In this document: piece by piece, positions 47,301 to 57,792 of the stretch
Layout: each line of letters starts with the position of its first letter
Position numbering within the stretch: the first letter of the stretch is position 1
Assembly: GCA_028641055.1 (NCBI GenBank)
Contig: CM054062.1
Location: 11,302,305 to 11,366,304 of the forward strand
Length of the DNA: 64,000 bases
Reading direction: 5' to 3'
From: Alopecurus myosuroides
Taxonomy: Eukaryota > Streptophyta > Magnoliopsida > Poales > Poaceae
The notes under the pieces: generated by a model
The model's database searches: none
The model's input: only the letters and a program-made list of their open reading frames with translations
Told to the model about the DNA's origin: nothing
Program-made: the position numbers and the translations under genes

Positions 47301-49320
47301 GCTGGACCACTGGCGCACGGATTGGAACAAGACGGACATGGGCTACAACCCCATGACTATTTCGTCCCCCACTAGCACGCTGGCCGCGAAGATGTATGTC
47401 CACCGCAAGGCCGCTGAAGATCTCGAACAGACCTACGCTGTAAGTTTTGTTTGCTTTTTCTGAGTTGCGGTTTCTTGTTCCGAGTTGCGATTTTCCTTCT
47501 TCTCTTACTCTTCTCTTTCTCCTTCACCACCATCCAGTCCCCGAGATTCGGGCCGAGTAGGCGGGTACTCAACCGAGTTGCCGTCTTCTCGGGCCAAATC
47601 TTCAAAACAATGTCTAACTCCTTTTCTTTCTCCTTCTCAGAATAGCCTCCTGAAGAGGACGACCCTTTACCGGCGGCTGCTCTGGAACCACTCCATTTCC
47701 AAGAGGCGCCTTGAGGCCCTGGAAGCGGAGCGCAAGACCGATGCTGAAACGGAGAAAGCAGCCCTGGATCGTGCCCTCCAAATTTCAGCACTCGAGAGTA
47801 AGCTTCTAGCTATTCGGTTAATGCGTTTTTTGCTTACGCCCGTATGTGCTCTTTGCTCTAACTCCCTCTACTCCGCAGGCAAACTAGAGACGCTGACAGA
47901 GGAACACAAACACTGCCATGTCTTCGTTGAGTCTGCTGAAAGCAAGATTAAGGAACTTGAAGGTGGGTTGCCGTTTTCTTGGTTATTTTACTCCTTTCTC
48001 TTGGCTACCCTGCTTACTGTGCCACTTCTGTCCGCAGAAGAGTACAAGAAGTTCCGTGAGGAGCATCTTGACTGTCTGAATCCCGCCGAGTTGAAGCAGC
48101 AGATTGCGGATCTAGAGGTGGAGTTCAGGAACAGACACCTCACCGAGATGGAACCGCTGCAAATCCAACTGAAGACTGCCCTCCAGGACGCCGTAGACCT
48201 GACTGCCGAGAAGGACAAGATGGAGGCAGCCTTCAAGGCCAAGCAACGGGCCCTCGAGTTGGAGAACGAGGTGCTGAATAAGAGCAATGTGGACCTCATG
48301 AGCCAGCTGGCCGAGTTCCGCAAGGTTGAAGAGAAGCACATTGCGGATGAGGAGGCCTGGAGGAAGAAGCTGGAATCGCTACTCTGCGAGCTCAACAGTA
48401 AGTTCTCGCTTCTCGGCATCTGCTTGTTTCCGTCTTCTTCTGTTGGGCTTGATTTGCATCTCTTTTCTGCTTCTGTTTTTAATCTCTTTCTGATAGCAAT
48501 TGTAGAAACGTTCCCCGACCTCTACTCGACTTGCACTCCTGCCTTGGCCAAGGCGCAAAAGATTCGAACACAGAAAGGACTGCCCACGGACACCAAGTCT
48601 TCAATTGAAGATAATCTTTCGAGCATGCAGACCCAGTTCCAGCAACTTAGGGGCTTGGGAACTGACTTGGTGCGCACCGCCTTCAATCTACACTCTCTAT
48701 TCTGGCCACAAGATGCTGCACCGGCCACCATCCGCGCGCTCGCCGAGAAACTTAATGGTGCCAAGGCCGAGTTGAAGAAGTGGCGGGCATCCGGAGCTCG
48801 GGCAGGCGCCGACATGCTTCTCCTCTTCATCTGCAGCTGGTATGAGAACCTAAATCTCAATACTATCCTCGAGATGCGCCGAGACTCGAAGTGGGAGAAA
48901 GATCCCGAGTGCGCGACTCGCCGCCAGGCAGTCGCGTACGAGATCGCCTCCTACGCCGATACCGCGCGCTTCATCGAGGGCCTCACTGAGCCTGACACGG
49001 AGGCGGAAAGCGAGGGCGATGAAGATGACAACGAGGAAACCTAGTCGGAAGACTTGGGCTGCTTTGAAGAGACGAGCGCCGAGAAGGGGAAGGGCAAGGC
49101 CGTCGCGGGTAGCGACGAGGAGATCGAGAGCCAAGATGCCACCCAGGGTGCGGCTCCCGAGATGGGCTCATCTTCCGGTACGGCAGCCGGGGACACGGTG
49201 CTACCCCGCACTCAGTCCGACCCCATCTCGGTGGCCACCGCCACCTCAGATCAAGCTGCCGCCAACCCTGAAGCGGATGCCGCCAACGCCAACTCGGAGA
49301 ATACCGCTACCTCGAGCTAG
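44360..49320 (+). pseudogene. Antisense gene of element B, eight exons, damaged
   Basis: Plus-strand exons 44360-45268, 45639-45822, 45910-46090, 46180-47439, 47641-47797, 47879-47962, 48038-48397 and 48506 to a stop at 49044 (the frame then runs on to 49320) have GT-AG borders. Exon 1 has the Transposase_28-like region ('PEADEFVVFLAHFKRGFGLP', 'DFFRQFLNHFGLQPHHLPPN', 'AYHVVVCEAFLGVRPTVHTW'). A basic 'AKKPKAEKKKK' patch may be a nuclear signal; exon 4 is acidic and Gln/Ala-rich; exons 5-7 are long coiled coil ('LTEMEPLQIQLKTALQDAVD'). Damage: a frame change near 46700-46720 in exon 4 and TAG at 47278. It corresponds in position and layout to the antisense gene of element A but is strongly diverged. 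Function unknown. Confidence 0.75.
45301..45562 (+). repeat. 60-bp tandem repeat in intron 1 of the element-B antisense gene
   Basis: About four units with 60-62 bp period. The landmark ccgagtagaa (or a variant) occurs near 45353, 45413, 45473 and 45536, and ttatgtgctttgtgt recurs with the same spacing. Confidence 0.9.
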
Positions 49321-49986
49321 CTCCTTCCTGAAATACTTACGCTCTGAAACATTCATCAGATCCCCGGGATGCCGGGTGCAAATGTATCAAACAATTTATC
49401 TTCCCGTTGCTACTCAGTTTTTATTCCACTTGAAGTTTTATACTTAGTAATTTGAGCAGCTCTGGCTCGATGCCGGGTTGCGTTATCATGCGAGTCCCCG
49501 AGTTGCATTTCTCATTCACTCCTCCTTTTTATCTCAGCTCTTACCTGCAACTTGTTGCTTTTTTGGTATTCGAGTCACAAGAGTTCAAAGTTGGAGTTTC
49601 AAATACTTAGCCACTTGGAAACAGTCATAGTAACGCTACCCACCACACAGCCAAAAAGTTAACAAAAAACAGTAAAAAACACTCTATTCGGTTGCCACAC
49701 GCATCCTTCCCTTTGCAATTTTTCATGTGTTCATTGACTCTTTGGCTTGTTCTCTGGCTTGCCATGAAGCCGGGTTGCGGACAGCAGCAGAGTCGCAGAG
49801 TGTCCGGTGAGTATAAACACACTACTTTGTATGCTTTTGAAATTCTGAGTGGTTCAACCGAATAGACAAAGGTAGAGCAGGATAGAAACACTTAGAACAA
49901 CTTTGGACGAGGGCAGTCCCCGAGTTCAATTTCAGATTACAGAGTAGGAGTTTAACTCGGATAAGAGAATACATACACACTTTTGC
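49321..49986. other. Spacer between the antisense gene and the pol end of element B
   Basis: About 670 bp with no supportable frame. The two convergent transcripts (antisense gene, plus; pol, minus) would end here. Confidence 0.6.
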
Positions 49987-52900
49987 TCATGAATGAAAGC
50001 GACGAAGTAGAGCTACATTCCAGGGGCGTTTAGATTCCTCCCCAGCTTTATCCGGCCTGTTCTTCTGCGATGGTTGCGCATCTACAAGGTAGTACGCGTC
50101 ATTGTGTAGAGCCTTGATCACAATGAACGGCCCTTCCCACGGAGGGGATAGCTTGTGCATCCCGGCTGTGCGCTGCACAAGCCTAAGGACCATGTCTCCT
50201 TCTCGGAAAACCCTTGGGTTCACTTTCCGGCTATGATAACGCCTCAGGTTTTGCTGGTAAACAGCTGAACGTGACAGAGTAAGCTCTCTTGCTTCTTCTA
50301 GCAGGTCAACGTCATCTTCTCGAGCTTCTCTCTCCTCCGCCTCGGTGTAGAGGGTTACTCGGGGGGAGTCATGCTCTAGGTCGATTGGCAACACGGCCTC
50401 AGCCCCGTAAACCAAGAAGAATGGTGTGTAGCCGGTTGACCGGTTAGGGGTAGTCCTTAGACTCCACAACACTGCTGGCAACTCGTCTAGCCAACACCCT
50501 GGTGTTTTCAGCACCGGCTCAATCGGCCTAGGCTTTATGCCTACAAGCACCATGCCATTTGCTCTTTCCACCTGCCCATTGGATGCGGGATGCGCGACAG
50601 ATGCGACATCTAGTCGGATGTGCTTATCTCTGCAGAATCTCACCATGGCTCCCTCAGCAAAATTCGTGTCGTTATCCGTGATGATGCTGTGCGGGTAGCC
50701 GTATCTCAGGATCACATCCTTCAGGAAACTCACAGCCGTAGCTCCGTCACACTTCCGAATAGGCTTCACTTCAATCCACTTGGTGAACTTATCAACCATG
50801 ACCAAGATGTGTGTCAGGTTGCCTCTAGCCGGTTTGAAGGGACCAACCATATCCAGACACCAAACAGCAAATGGCCAAGTGATGGGAATTGTTTTCAACT
50901 CGGAAGCAGGCATGTGGATCTTACTTGCGAATCTCTGGCAGCCGTTGCACTTCCTCACGATATCTTCAGCTTGCTTCAAAGCAGTGAGCCAGAAGAAGCC
51001 ATGCCGAAAAGCCTTCTTAACTAGAGCCCGAGAAGAGGCGTGATGCCCGCATTCCCCTTGATGTATTTCCACCAGAATTTCTTCTCCTTCTTCCGGTTCC
51101 ACACAGCGTTGCAGCACGCCAGTGGGACTTCTTTTATGCAGCACTTCTCTGAAGATGGTGTAGCCCTTGGATCTTCTCTGAATCTGCCTTGCGGTAACCT
51201 CATCATCTGGGAGGGTGCCGTCCTTGAGAAAGGATAATATGGGCATAGCCCAACTCGGCGTCTCCCGTGCGGGAAACACTGGTTCTTCCACTTCCATCGG
51301 AACAGCCACTGCTGCGTCTTTTTCTGAGTTGGGATAGACTCTCTGCAGCCCGGAACGGTTTACAAGGACTTCTTCAAGGAATGCGACAGTCCCCGAGCTG
51401 AGAGGGGCAGTCCCCGAGTAGGGAGGGGCAGTCCCCGAGTAGGGAGGGGCAGTCCCCGGGTTGCAGGCGCCAGTCCCTGGGATGGAGACTGCAGTCCCCG
51501 GGTCCTCTTTTGCACCTTCCCAGTCAATCTCCATTGGAACTGCTTCTTCATTAGGCAGAGAAGGAACGAAAATGGACTCCGAGTTGGGGGATGGCTTGAT
51601 GGATGGCTTTCTCAAATGCTCCAAGGCAATCCCAGCCGGGATGTACTGCCGAGAAGACCCCAACTTGGACAGCTCATCAGCTGCTTCATTCTCTGCTCGG
51701 TGAATGTGTTGGAACTCGCAACCTTCAAAGAATCCTGTCATGGTTTGGACCAGGAAGCGGTATGACGCCATGTTGGCATCCAGAGCATCCCAAGTGCCAG
51801 AAACTTGCTGCACAACTAGATCCGAGTCGCCATAGCATATGATGCGCTGCACCCCAACTTCCTTTGCTACTTTCAAGCCATGTACCACAGCCTCGTACTC
51901 TGCAACATTGTTGGATGCCTTGAAGTGGATTTGCAACACATATTTGAGTTGATCTCGCTTGGGTGACGTAAGCACCACGCCAGCACCAAGGCCCTCCTTC
52001 ATCTTGGAGCCATCAAAGTGCATCTTCCAGTAGTTGGATACCGGAGTAGGAGTCTCATACTGCACCTCAGCCCAGTCCACAAGAAATTCTGCCAGAATCT
52101 GAGACTTGATGGCTTCTCTCCTCGCGTACGCGGCCAGCTCGATTGCCCACTTGGCTACTCTGCCGCTTGCTTCCTTGCTGCCCATGATATCCGAGATGGG
52201 AGCTGAGCTCACCACTGTGATGGGATGTTCTTGGAAATAATGCTTTAGCTTCTTGGCGCCCAGGTACACGCCGTAAGTCATCTTCTGGTAGTGCGGGTAG
52301 TTTTGTTTGGAGCTAGACAGCACCTCACTGAGATAATACACTGGCCGCTGCACACTTTTGCCTTCCTCTTCTCGCTCCACCACAATCACCACGCTTACCA
52401 CTCGGTTGGTGGCAGCAATGTACAACAGCATTGGCTCCTTGGGTAGCGGACTAGCCAAGATGGGAGCACTACCCAACATTGCCTTCAGCTCCTTGAATGC
52501 CACATCCGCTTGCGGTGTCCAGACGAACTTGTCGCTTTTCTTCATCAATTGATACAAAGGCAGGGCCTTCTCGCCCATTCTGCCCAAGAAACGACTCAGA
52601 GACGCCAAGCAACCAGTGAACTTTTGCACATCCTTCAGGGATCTCGGCAAAGACATGCTCTCAATAGCTTTTATCTTTACAGGATTGGCCTCAATGCCCC
52701 GACTGGATACCAAGAAGCCGAGTAGCTTGCCAGCCGGGACGCCAAAGGTGCATTTACTCGAGTTCAGCTTCATCTTATACTTGCGCAAGTTAACGAAAGT
52801 TTCCTCAAGGTCACTAAGCAGAGTATGTGTTTTATTCGTTTTGATGACAATGTCATCTACGTACACCTGCACATTTTTGCCGAGTTGGTCATGCAAGCAT

Positions 52901-53463
52901 TTATGCATGCATCTCTGATAAGTAGCACCCGCATTCCGCAACCCGAAACACATGACACGATAGCAATAAGCCCCGTACGGGGTAATGAAGGCAGTCTTTA
53001 TTTGATCAACAGGGTTGAGAGCTATCTGGTGAAAACCAGAGTAAGCATCTATGAAAGACAACAGCTCACAACCAGCAGTGGAATCGATCACCTGATCGAT
53101 GCGAGGTAGCGGAAAAGGATCCTTGGGGCAGGCCTTGTTCAAGTCAGTGTAGTCGACGCACATGCGCCACGCGGTAGCGGCTTTGGGGTCCTCCTTCTTC
53201 TTCTCGACCATGACCGGGTTGGCTAGCCAATCCGGATGCAACACCTCCATGATGAAATTGCTTATCAGCAGCTTGGTGATCTGATCACCGATGGCCTTCC
53301 TTCTCTCATCTCCGAAGCGGCGCATAGCCTGCTTCACTGGTTTGGCGTCAGGACGCACATGTAGCGAGTGCTCAACCAACTCCCTCGGGACACCTGGTAG
53401 ATCCTCATTGGACCAGGTGAACACGTCCTGATTCTCACGGAGGAAGTGGATGAGCTCGCTTTC
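49987..53463 (-). CDS. Element B pol: reverse transcriptase, two RNase H domains, integrase
   Basis: Open for 1,145 codons from Met 53424. Reverse transcriptase (about 25-260) has 'HPDWLANPVMVEKKK', 'MCVDYTDLNKACPKDPFPLP' and catalytic 'VYVDDIVIK' (about 187-195). Next is the ancestral RNase H with degraded acidic sites ('LLYIAATNRVVSVVI'), then an archaeal-type RNase H with 'HFDGSKMKEGLGAGVVL', 'NNVAEYEAVVHGL', 'YGDSDLVVQQ' and 'AENEAADELSKLG'; this pair marks the Tat lineage. A 7-residue repeat linker follows, then integrase with an HHCC zinc finger ('HHASSRAL', 'CNGCQRF') and DDE residues in 'WCLDMVGPF', 'IITDNDTNF' and 'ASNGQVERANG'. The C-terminus ends about 50 residues past the 'WEGPFIV' motif. 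It copies and inserts element DNA. A TAG (53464-53466) separates it from gag-protease; the body is uninterrupted. Confidence 0.93.
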   Translation of the reverse strand, partial: ESELIHFLRENQDVFTWSNEDLPGVPRELVEHSLHVRPDAKPVKQAMRRFGDERRKAIGDQITKLLISNFIMEVLHPDWLANPVMVEKKKEDPKAATAWRMCVDYTDLNKACPKDPFPLPRIDQVIDSTAGCELLSFIDAYSGFHQIALNPVDQIKTAFITPYGAYCYRVMCFGLRNAGATYQRCMHKCLHDQLGKNVQVYVDDIVIKTNKTHTLLSDLEETFVNLRKYKMKLNSSKCTFGVPAGKLLGFLVSSRGIEANPVKIKAIESMSLPRSLKDVQKFTGCLASLSRFLGRMGEKALPLYQLMKKSDKFVWTPQADVAFKELKAMLGSAPILASPLPKEPMLLYIAATNRVVSVVIVVEREEEGKSVQRPVYYLSEVLSSSKQNYPHYQKMTYGVYLGAKKLKHYFQEHPITVVSSAPISDIMGSKEASGRVAKWAIELAAYARREAIKSQILAEFLVDWAEVQYETPTPVSNYWKMHFDGSKMKEGLGAGVVLTSPKRDQLKYVLQIHFKASNNVAEYEAVVHGLKVAKEVGVQRIICYGDSDLVVQQVSGTWDALDANMASYRFLVQTMTGFFEGCEFQHIHRAENEAADELSKLGSSRQYIPAGIALEHLRKPSIKPSPNSESIFVPSLPNEEAVPMEIDWEGAKEDPGTAVSIPGTGACNPGTAPPYSGTAPPYSGTAPLSSGTVAFLEEVLVNRSGLQRVYPNSEKDAAVAVPMEVEEPVFPARETPSWAMPILSFLKDGTLPDDEVTARQIQRRSKGYTIFREVLHKRSPTGVLQRCVEPEEGEEILVEIHQGECGHHASSRALVKKAFRHGFFWLTALKQAEDIVRKCNGCQRFASKIHMPASELKTIPITWPFAVWCLDMVGPFKPARGNLTHILVMVDKFTKWIEVKPIRKCDGATAVSFLKDVILRYGYPHSIITDNDTNFAEGAMVRFCRDKHIRLDVASVAHPASNGQVERANGMVLVGIKPRPIEPVLKTPGCWLDELPAVLWSLRTTPNRSTGYTPFFLVYGAEAVLPIDLEHDSPRVTLYTEAEEREAREDDVDLLEEARELTLSRSAVYQQNLRRYHSRKVNPRVFREGDMVLRLVQRTAGMHKLSPPWEGPFIVIKALHNDAYYLVDAQPSQKNRPDKAGEESKRPWNVALLRRFHS
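51387..51505 (-). repeat. 21-bp minisatellite inside element B pol
   Basis: Six units begin cagtccc at 51387, 51408, 51429, 51450, 51471 and 51492, an exact 21-bp period. On the coding strand they give a 7-residue repeat of the type 'PYSGTAP' between the archaeal-type RNase H and integrase, keeping the frame open. Confidence 0.93.
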
Positions 53464-53466
53464 CTA

Positions 53467-56400
53467 TTTTTCCCCCAGCCCGGAGCCAATGATGGCAACA
53501 CGGTCGGGAAACTCAGGGTCGACCTGGATCTTCTTCGTCTCTTGAGATGCCTGGAACGTCGTCCCGTGCTGGGAACTCGGCATGCCAGGCGCACCAGCTT
53601 GCGCGGACTGCGCCATAGCCACCACCTCGTACATCTTCTTCTTCTCGGCAGCAATCACCATAGACTCTGCCAACTGAGAACCAGCAGAGGCACACTCCAT
53701 AGACTTCTTGTAATCACCAGAGATGGTGATCACGCCATTGGGACCAGGGAATCTTCATCTTCAGATATGCAGTGTGAGTAGAAGCCATGAACTTGCTCAG
53801 AGCAGGCCTGCCGAGTAGGGCGTGGTAGGGGCTCTAGTGATCAACCACCTCGAACTGCAGGCTCTCTGTGCGGCAGTTCTCCCTGGTGCCGAATAGCACG
53901 TCTATCCATACCCGGCCAATCGGATTGCAAGAGACTCCCGGCACAATGCCGTGGAAGATGGTCTTGCTAGGTAGCAGCCTTTTCTCGGCCATACCGAGCT
54001 TCTCAAGCGTGTCCCTGTACACGATATTGATGCTGCTGCCGTTGTCGATCAGTACCTTGCTGAACCTCACGTTCTTCTCAGGACCCAAGAAGGTGGGATC
54101 CAGCACCAAGGCGTAGCTACCCGGATTGGGCATCACCTTAGGATGATCCACTCTGGACCACGTGATCTCTTGGTTGCACCAGTGCATGTAGTGAGAAACA
54201 GCAGGGATCACAACATTGACCTCCATGGCACGCCTGTGCTGAGACTTCTTGTCGACAGGCTCAGAGGTGAAGATCATGTAGCTCTCGTGATGCTCCTGGT
54301 ACCGGTTGCGGTCTCCACCACCATTGTTGCCGTTGTTGTTGTTACCTTGGTTGCTGTTTTTGTTGTTGTTGTTGTTGTTGGCTCTGTTGTTGTTGCGGGT
54401 GTAGTAGTAGTAGTTGTTGTTGTTGTTGTTGTTGCGGTAGCCATCATTGTTGAAGTAGCGGTTGGCTCCTAAAGCCACCTGGTTCACATTCTCTCTTCTC
54501 GGGAAAACTGGAGGCCGAGCAGCGGGTGCGCGAGCAGGCTGCACCGCGGCATTCGCAGCTGGCAGAGGGGGAGGAGGAGGCAGGCCCTCATTCTTGATTT
54601 CTTCCCACCAACTGCACTGCCGAGTAGTGTGGTTGGCGGGTCTTGCGGGATGCCGAGTGTGGAAACTGCATGGGCCATCCTTCATGTCCTTGAAGACGAA
54701 GTTTGGTGCCGGACCCGAGTTACCGCTACCCTGCTGGGAAGCGCTGTATGGCTTCTTGTTGCCTTGGCCCTGATTCTGGTTCTGCCCGTACTGGGCTCCA
54801 GCAGTTTTTGGCCTCTGGCTACTCCCAGCTCCAGTAGCCACGGCATTCACCTCCTCAGGATCGTACCGGGTATCAATCCGGTCTCCTCTGCGCTTGCTGC
54901 GGAACTCATTGCGCTTGATGTTGTTGTTGTTGTTGTAGTTTCTTCTCGGCTCAGCAGCATCGAGCAGAGGTTGAGTTGGATCGCCGAGTGCGTACTGATC
55001 CGCGATCCGGATGGTCTCCGCAAGAGTACTCGGCATCTCTCTCAGCAGCCTTTGCCACAACATGCTGCCGTGCCTGCAGCCCTGCGCAAACCAAGTGATG
55101 GCCTGGGCCTCGTTCACACCCTCACAAGTGTTCCTCAGAGTACTCCACCGAGTAAGATACTCTTGGTCCGTCTCCTCTTCCCGCTTCCTGCAAGCGGATA
55201 GCTGCTGCGGCCTATTCGGCCTCCGGTAGGTGCTGGTGAAGTTGCTGACAAATGCCTCCGCGAAGTCAAGCCAACAGTTGATGCTGTGCTTGGGCAGGTT
55301 GTTGAGCCAAGTTCTTGCTGGTCCCTCGAGCATCTGCGGGATGTATCGCACGGCCCATCTCCGGTTGCCGCCTGCAATGTGCACGGCTGTGACATAGTCA
55401 TTGAGCCAATCTTCCGGCTTGGTGCTGCCGTCATAGCACTTGGTCCCCCTAGCGAGCTGGAACTGCTTCACGGATGGCTCTATCATAATGCGGGGGCCAA
55501 AGCATTCTGGACCAGGCGGCCCCTTGCTCTCGAGTTGCGCAGATAGAGAAATCTGGTCCAACTTGTGCCTGGCGTCACTGGGCTCCAGTACACGCTCACC
55601 CACGCGATCCAGGATATCATAGCCAGCCAACCCCATAGCCGAGTAACCATCATCATATCTGTCCACCTGCACGACTGCAGGTTGCTCCACCGGGTTGACG
55701 GCTGGCGCGACTGTGCGCGGCTGCTGCCTCTGTCGAATAAGCTGAGCAACCGGATGCTAAGAAGGGCCTGGGCGCTCTCCATCTCGGGCCTGACTGTGAG
55801 CTTTATGGGCTTGATAGCCTGCTCCTGCAGTGTTGTGTTTTTGACCGGACTGTCGCGGCACAGCGTGCTGTTTCGCGGCGACAGCCGGGTCATACACCTG
55901 CATCTGCCTGTCTCTGCCGGAATGCCCACTCCGATCCTTCTCACGGCTAGGATGGGGTGATGAGGCCTGATCGTTAGATCTAGCCGCATGCGAGTGCACC
56001 ACCTGAGAAGCTCCAGCACCCGGATTGGCTTTCCAGAACTCCTCGTTCTGCCTAGCAGCCTCTAGCACTAGTTCATTGAGCCTCTCTTGCTGCCTAACGC
56101 GCGCGTCGCCAGCGAGATGCGGCAACTCAGCAGCTACAGCCTCAGCAGCTCTAAGGGTTTTGGCGGGCGTGCTGTATTTGGGTCTGGTGGTAGCGGTGTT
56201 TTGGCTAGCGGCTTGGCCAGTAGTTTCTCCTACTGCTGCCATCTCGGTGCCTAGGTTGTGGCGCGTAGCGCCTGCCTTGGAAGGCCTCCTCACCACGGGC
56301 GTAAAGCCGTGAGCTCGGTTGTACTCGTTCTGGTCCAGGTTCAGCTCGAGCCTAACCTTATCCAGCTCCGCCTGCTCGGCGAGCAGCTCCTGGCGCTGCC

Positions 56401-56803
56401 GGTCGAGCTGCGCCCGCATGGTCATGAGCTCGAGCTCGGTGGGAGGCGGCATGCCCACCCGCACGGCGGATGCCGGTATCGTCGATGTCGTGGAAGGAGG
56501 GATGTAGCCCGGGATGTTGTGAGGCGCGTCGTAGGGTTTGTGCGTTCTCCCGCCAGCACTCGCGCCATCAAGATCCTCGATGACCCCCGCGGCTGCAGCC
56601 ACGCCCTTTCCGGCATCAGCAGCAGGACCGGTCATCATCACCTCCACGCAGTCCGCAGAACAACCTGTTGGCTTTCCGCGGGCAGCGATAACAACAGGGG
56701 GATCTTCCGCGACATGCACCTGCTCGGGGTACACGCGGTCGATGACGGTGGCGACGTAGACGAGGTGCGAGCCGAAGGAGAGCACCGAGCCGCCCTCCGG
56801 CAT
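53467..56803 (-). pseudogene. Element B gag-protease, three stops and a frameshift
   Basis: First ATG past the primer site at 56803; the frame also runs back through the primer site into the LTR. Stops are TAG at 55757-55759, 53834-53836 and 53464-53466, with a 1-bp frame change near 53745. Gag core at about 54950-55400 ('STKPEDWLNDYVTAVHIAGG', 'EGPARTWLNNLPKHSINCW', 'RPQQLSACRKREEETDQEYL'). The knuckle-like pattern C-x2-H-x6-H-x4-C is in 'CSFHTRHPARPANHTTRQC'. A long Asn/Tyr-rich tract (54330-54450) precedes the protease site 'KVLIDNGSSINIVY'. Gag would form the particle and the protease would mature it. Confidence 0.9.
54330..54450 (-). repeat. Asn-codon repeat tract in element B gag
   Basis: Repeated gtt/gta triplets (plus strand) encode runs of Asn and Tyr on the minus strand between the zinc-knuckle pattern and the protease. 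Confidence 0.9.
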
Positions 56804-56944
56804 GGCCCTGCCGCCGAAATCGCCGGTGTTGTCGGTGACGAAGTCAAAGGAGCCGAATTTGTGGATGAGGCCACAGACCACGCGCTCTCCAGTAGCAGAA
56901 ATCGATCCCGTCCGAACGGAAACTCCAGCCAGCGCCGCTGGTTT

Positions 56945-56963
56945 CCCCACGGTGGGCGCCAAC
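56945..56963 (-). promoter_or_regulatory. Primer-binding site of element B
   Basis: On the minus strand the LTR end ccacgaca is followed by gttggcgcccaccgtgggg, the same site as in element A. Confidence 0.75.
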
Positions 56964-57787
56964 TGTCGTGGTGGTGTCACGGCAGATGCCATAGGATGGC
57001 TAAAGATGTGGGGACGATGGACGCTGGAGGCGCTCGGGGAGGGATCACGCAGCGAGTAGCCGCGTGAGGATAAATCTAGCACTGCAAACAACAAGATCTA
57101 CCCAGGTTCAGGGCCCTCGTGTGGAGGTAAAACCCCTACTCCTGCCTTTCTCTCTTTATATTCGTGTCTCACCGAGTAGCCACAATACAGGTTTTGTTTA
57201 CAACCGAGTAGCCACCCTTCTCTCTAAGCAACTGTAGCCTCTAGTAGTGTCGTCCCTCGCGCAGGAGGAGGTAGGGCACCTTATATACTGGTGCCCAGCC
57301 GGATACAGCCAAGATGTCGACATAGTGTGCACACTGCACACTTCCAGCTTCCCGCTGACAACTTTGGCTTCCAAGTTTGTCTCCGTGTGGAAAGTCGTTG
57401 TGCAAAACAAGCTGATCTGTTATCACTGACACTGTCACGGGGTAGGCCCCCCTAACCTGCGACGCCCTGCTGACACCCTGGCGCGGATAAGCACGCACTC
57501 TGCAGATGAACAGTGCCCCAGTACGGACCCAGGATACGCGGGATCCTGTGTCAGAACGGCTTCTTTGACTTCTGGCCCGAGTAGGAGACCGCCATTTCTA
57601 TTCGGACCATTTCCTCTACTCGGAGGAGAATAACTTCCTTGATTCTTCCTCCTGGCCATTAGTGTGTACGGCCGAATAGCAGTCGACCGGGTAGCGAGTA
57701 CCGGGTAGCCAGCTACTCTGCCGAACGTCTCTTCTGATCTTGCCCTTAGCACTTGCCTTTACCCTACTCGGGGGTAACCCCCCGACA
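56964..57787 (-). repeat. 5' LTR of element B
   Basis: 824 bp. A TATA-like cagtatataagg is on the minus strand at about 57279-57290. The outer end reads TGTCGGGGGG on the minus strand, and the duplicated ccttc follows at 57788-57792. Confidence 0.93.
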
Positions 57788-57792
57788 CCTTC

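Larger units (their letters stand above)
32730..57787 (-). mobile_element. Gypsy element B, Tat/Retand lineage, complete ends
   Basis: It reads on the minus strand: 5' LTR 56964-57787, primer site, gag-protease, pol, a plus-strand antisense gene, and a 3' LTR in two pieces (32730-33513 and 43618-43657) split by element A. Both LTRs are 824 bp and the flanks repeat ccttc (32725-32729 and 57788-57792). By eye about 11 differences, almost all transitions, separate the LTRs. The dual RNase H (degenerate ancestral plus archaeal-type) and antisense ORF mark the Tat/Retand lineage. Without element A it is about 15 kb, large but typical for this lineage. Confidence 0.93.

Noticed and set aside
47485..49044. 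A single 519-codon gene in the element-B antisense region
   Set aside because: The stretch is open by chance through several introns; splice borders at 47797/47879, 47962/48038 and 48397/48506 give a better coiled-coil protein that matches the exon style of element A.
54143..54472. Plus-strand Val-rich hydrophobic frame
   Set aside because: It is the complement of the Asn-codon tract of element B gag, not a membrane protein.
56804..57094. Gag start of element B inside its 5' LTR
   Set aside because: Same reasoning as for element A: the open frame crosses the primer-binding site, so the first ATG after it (56803) is preferred.
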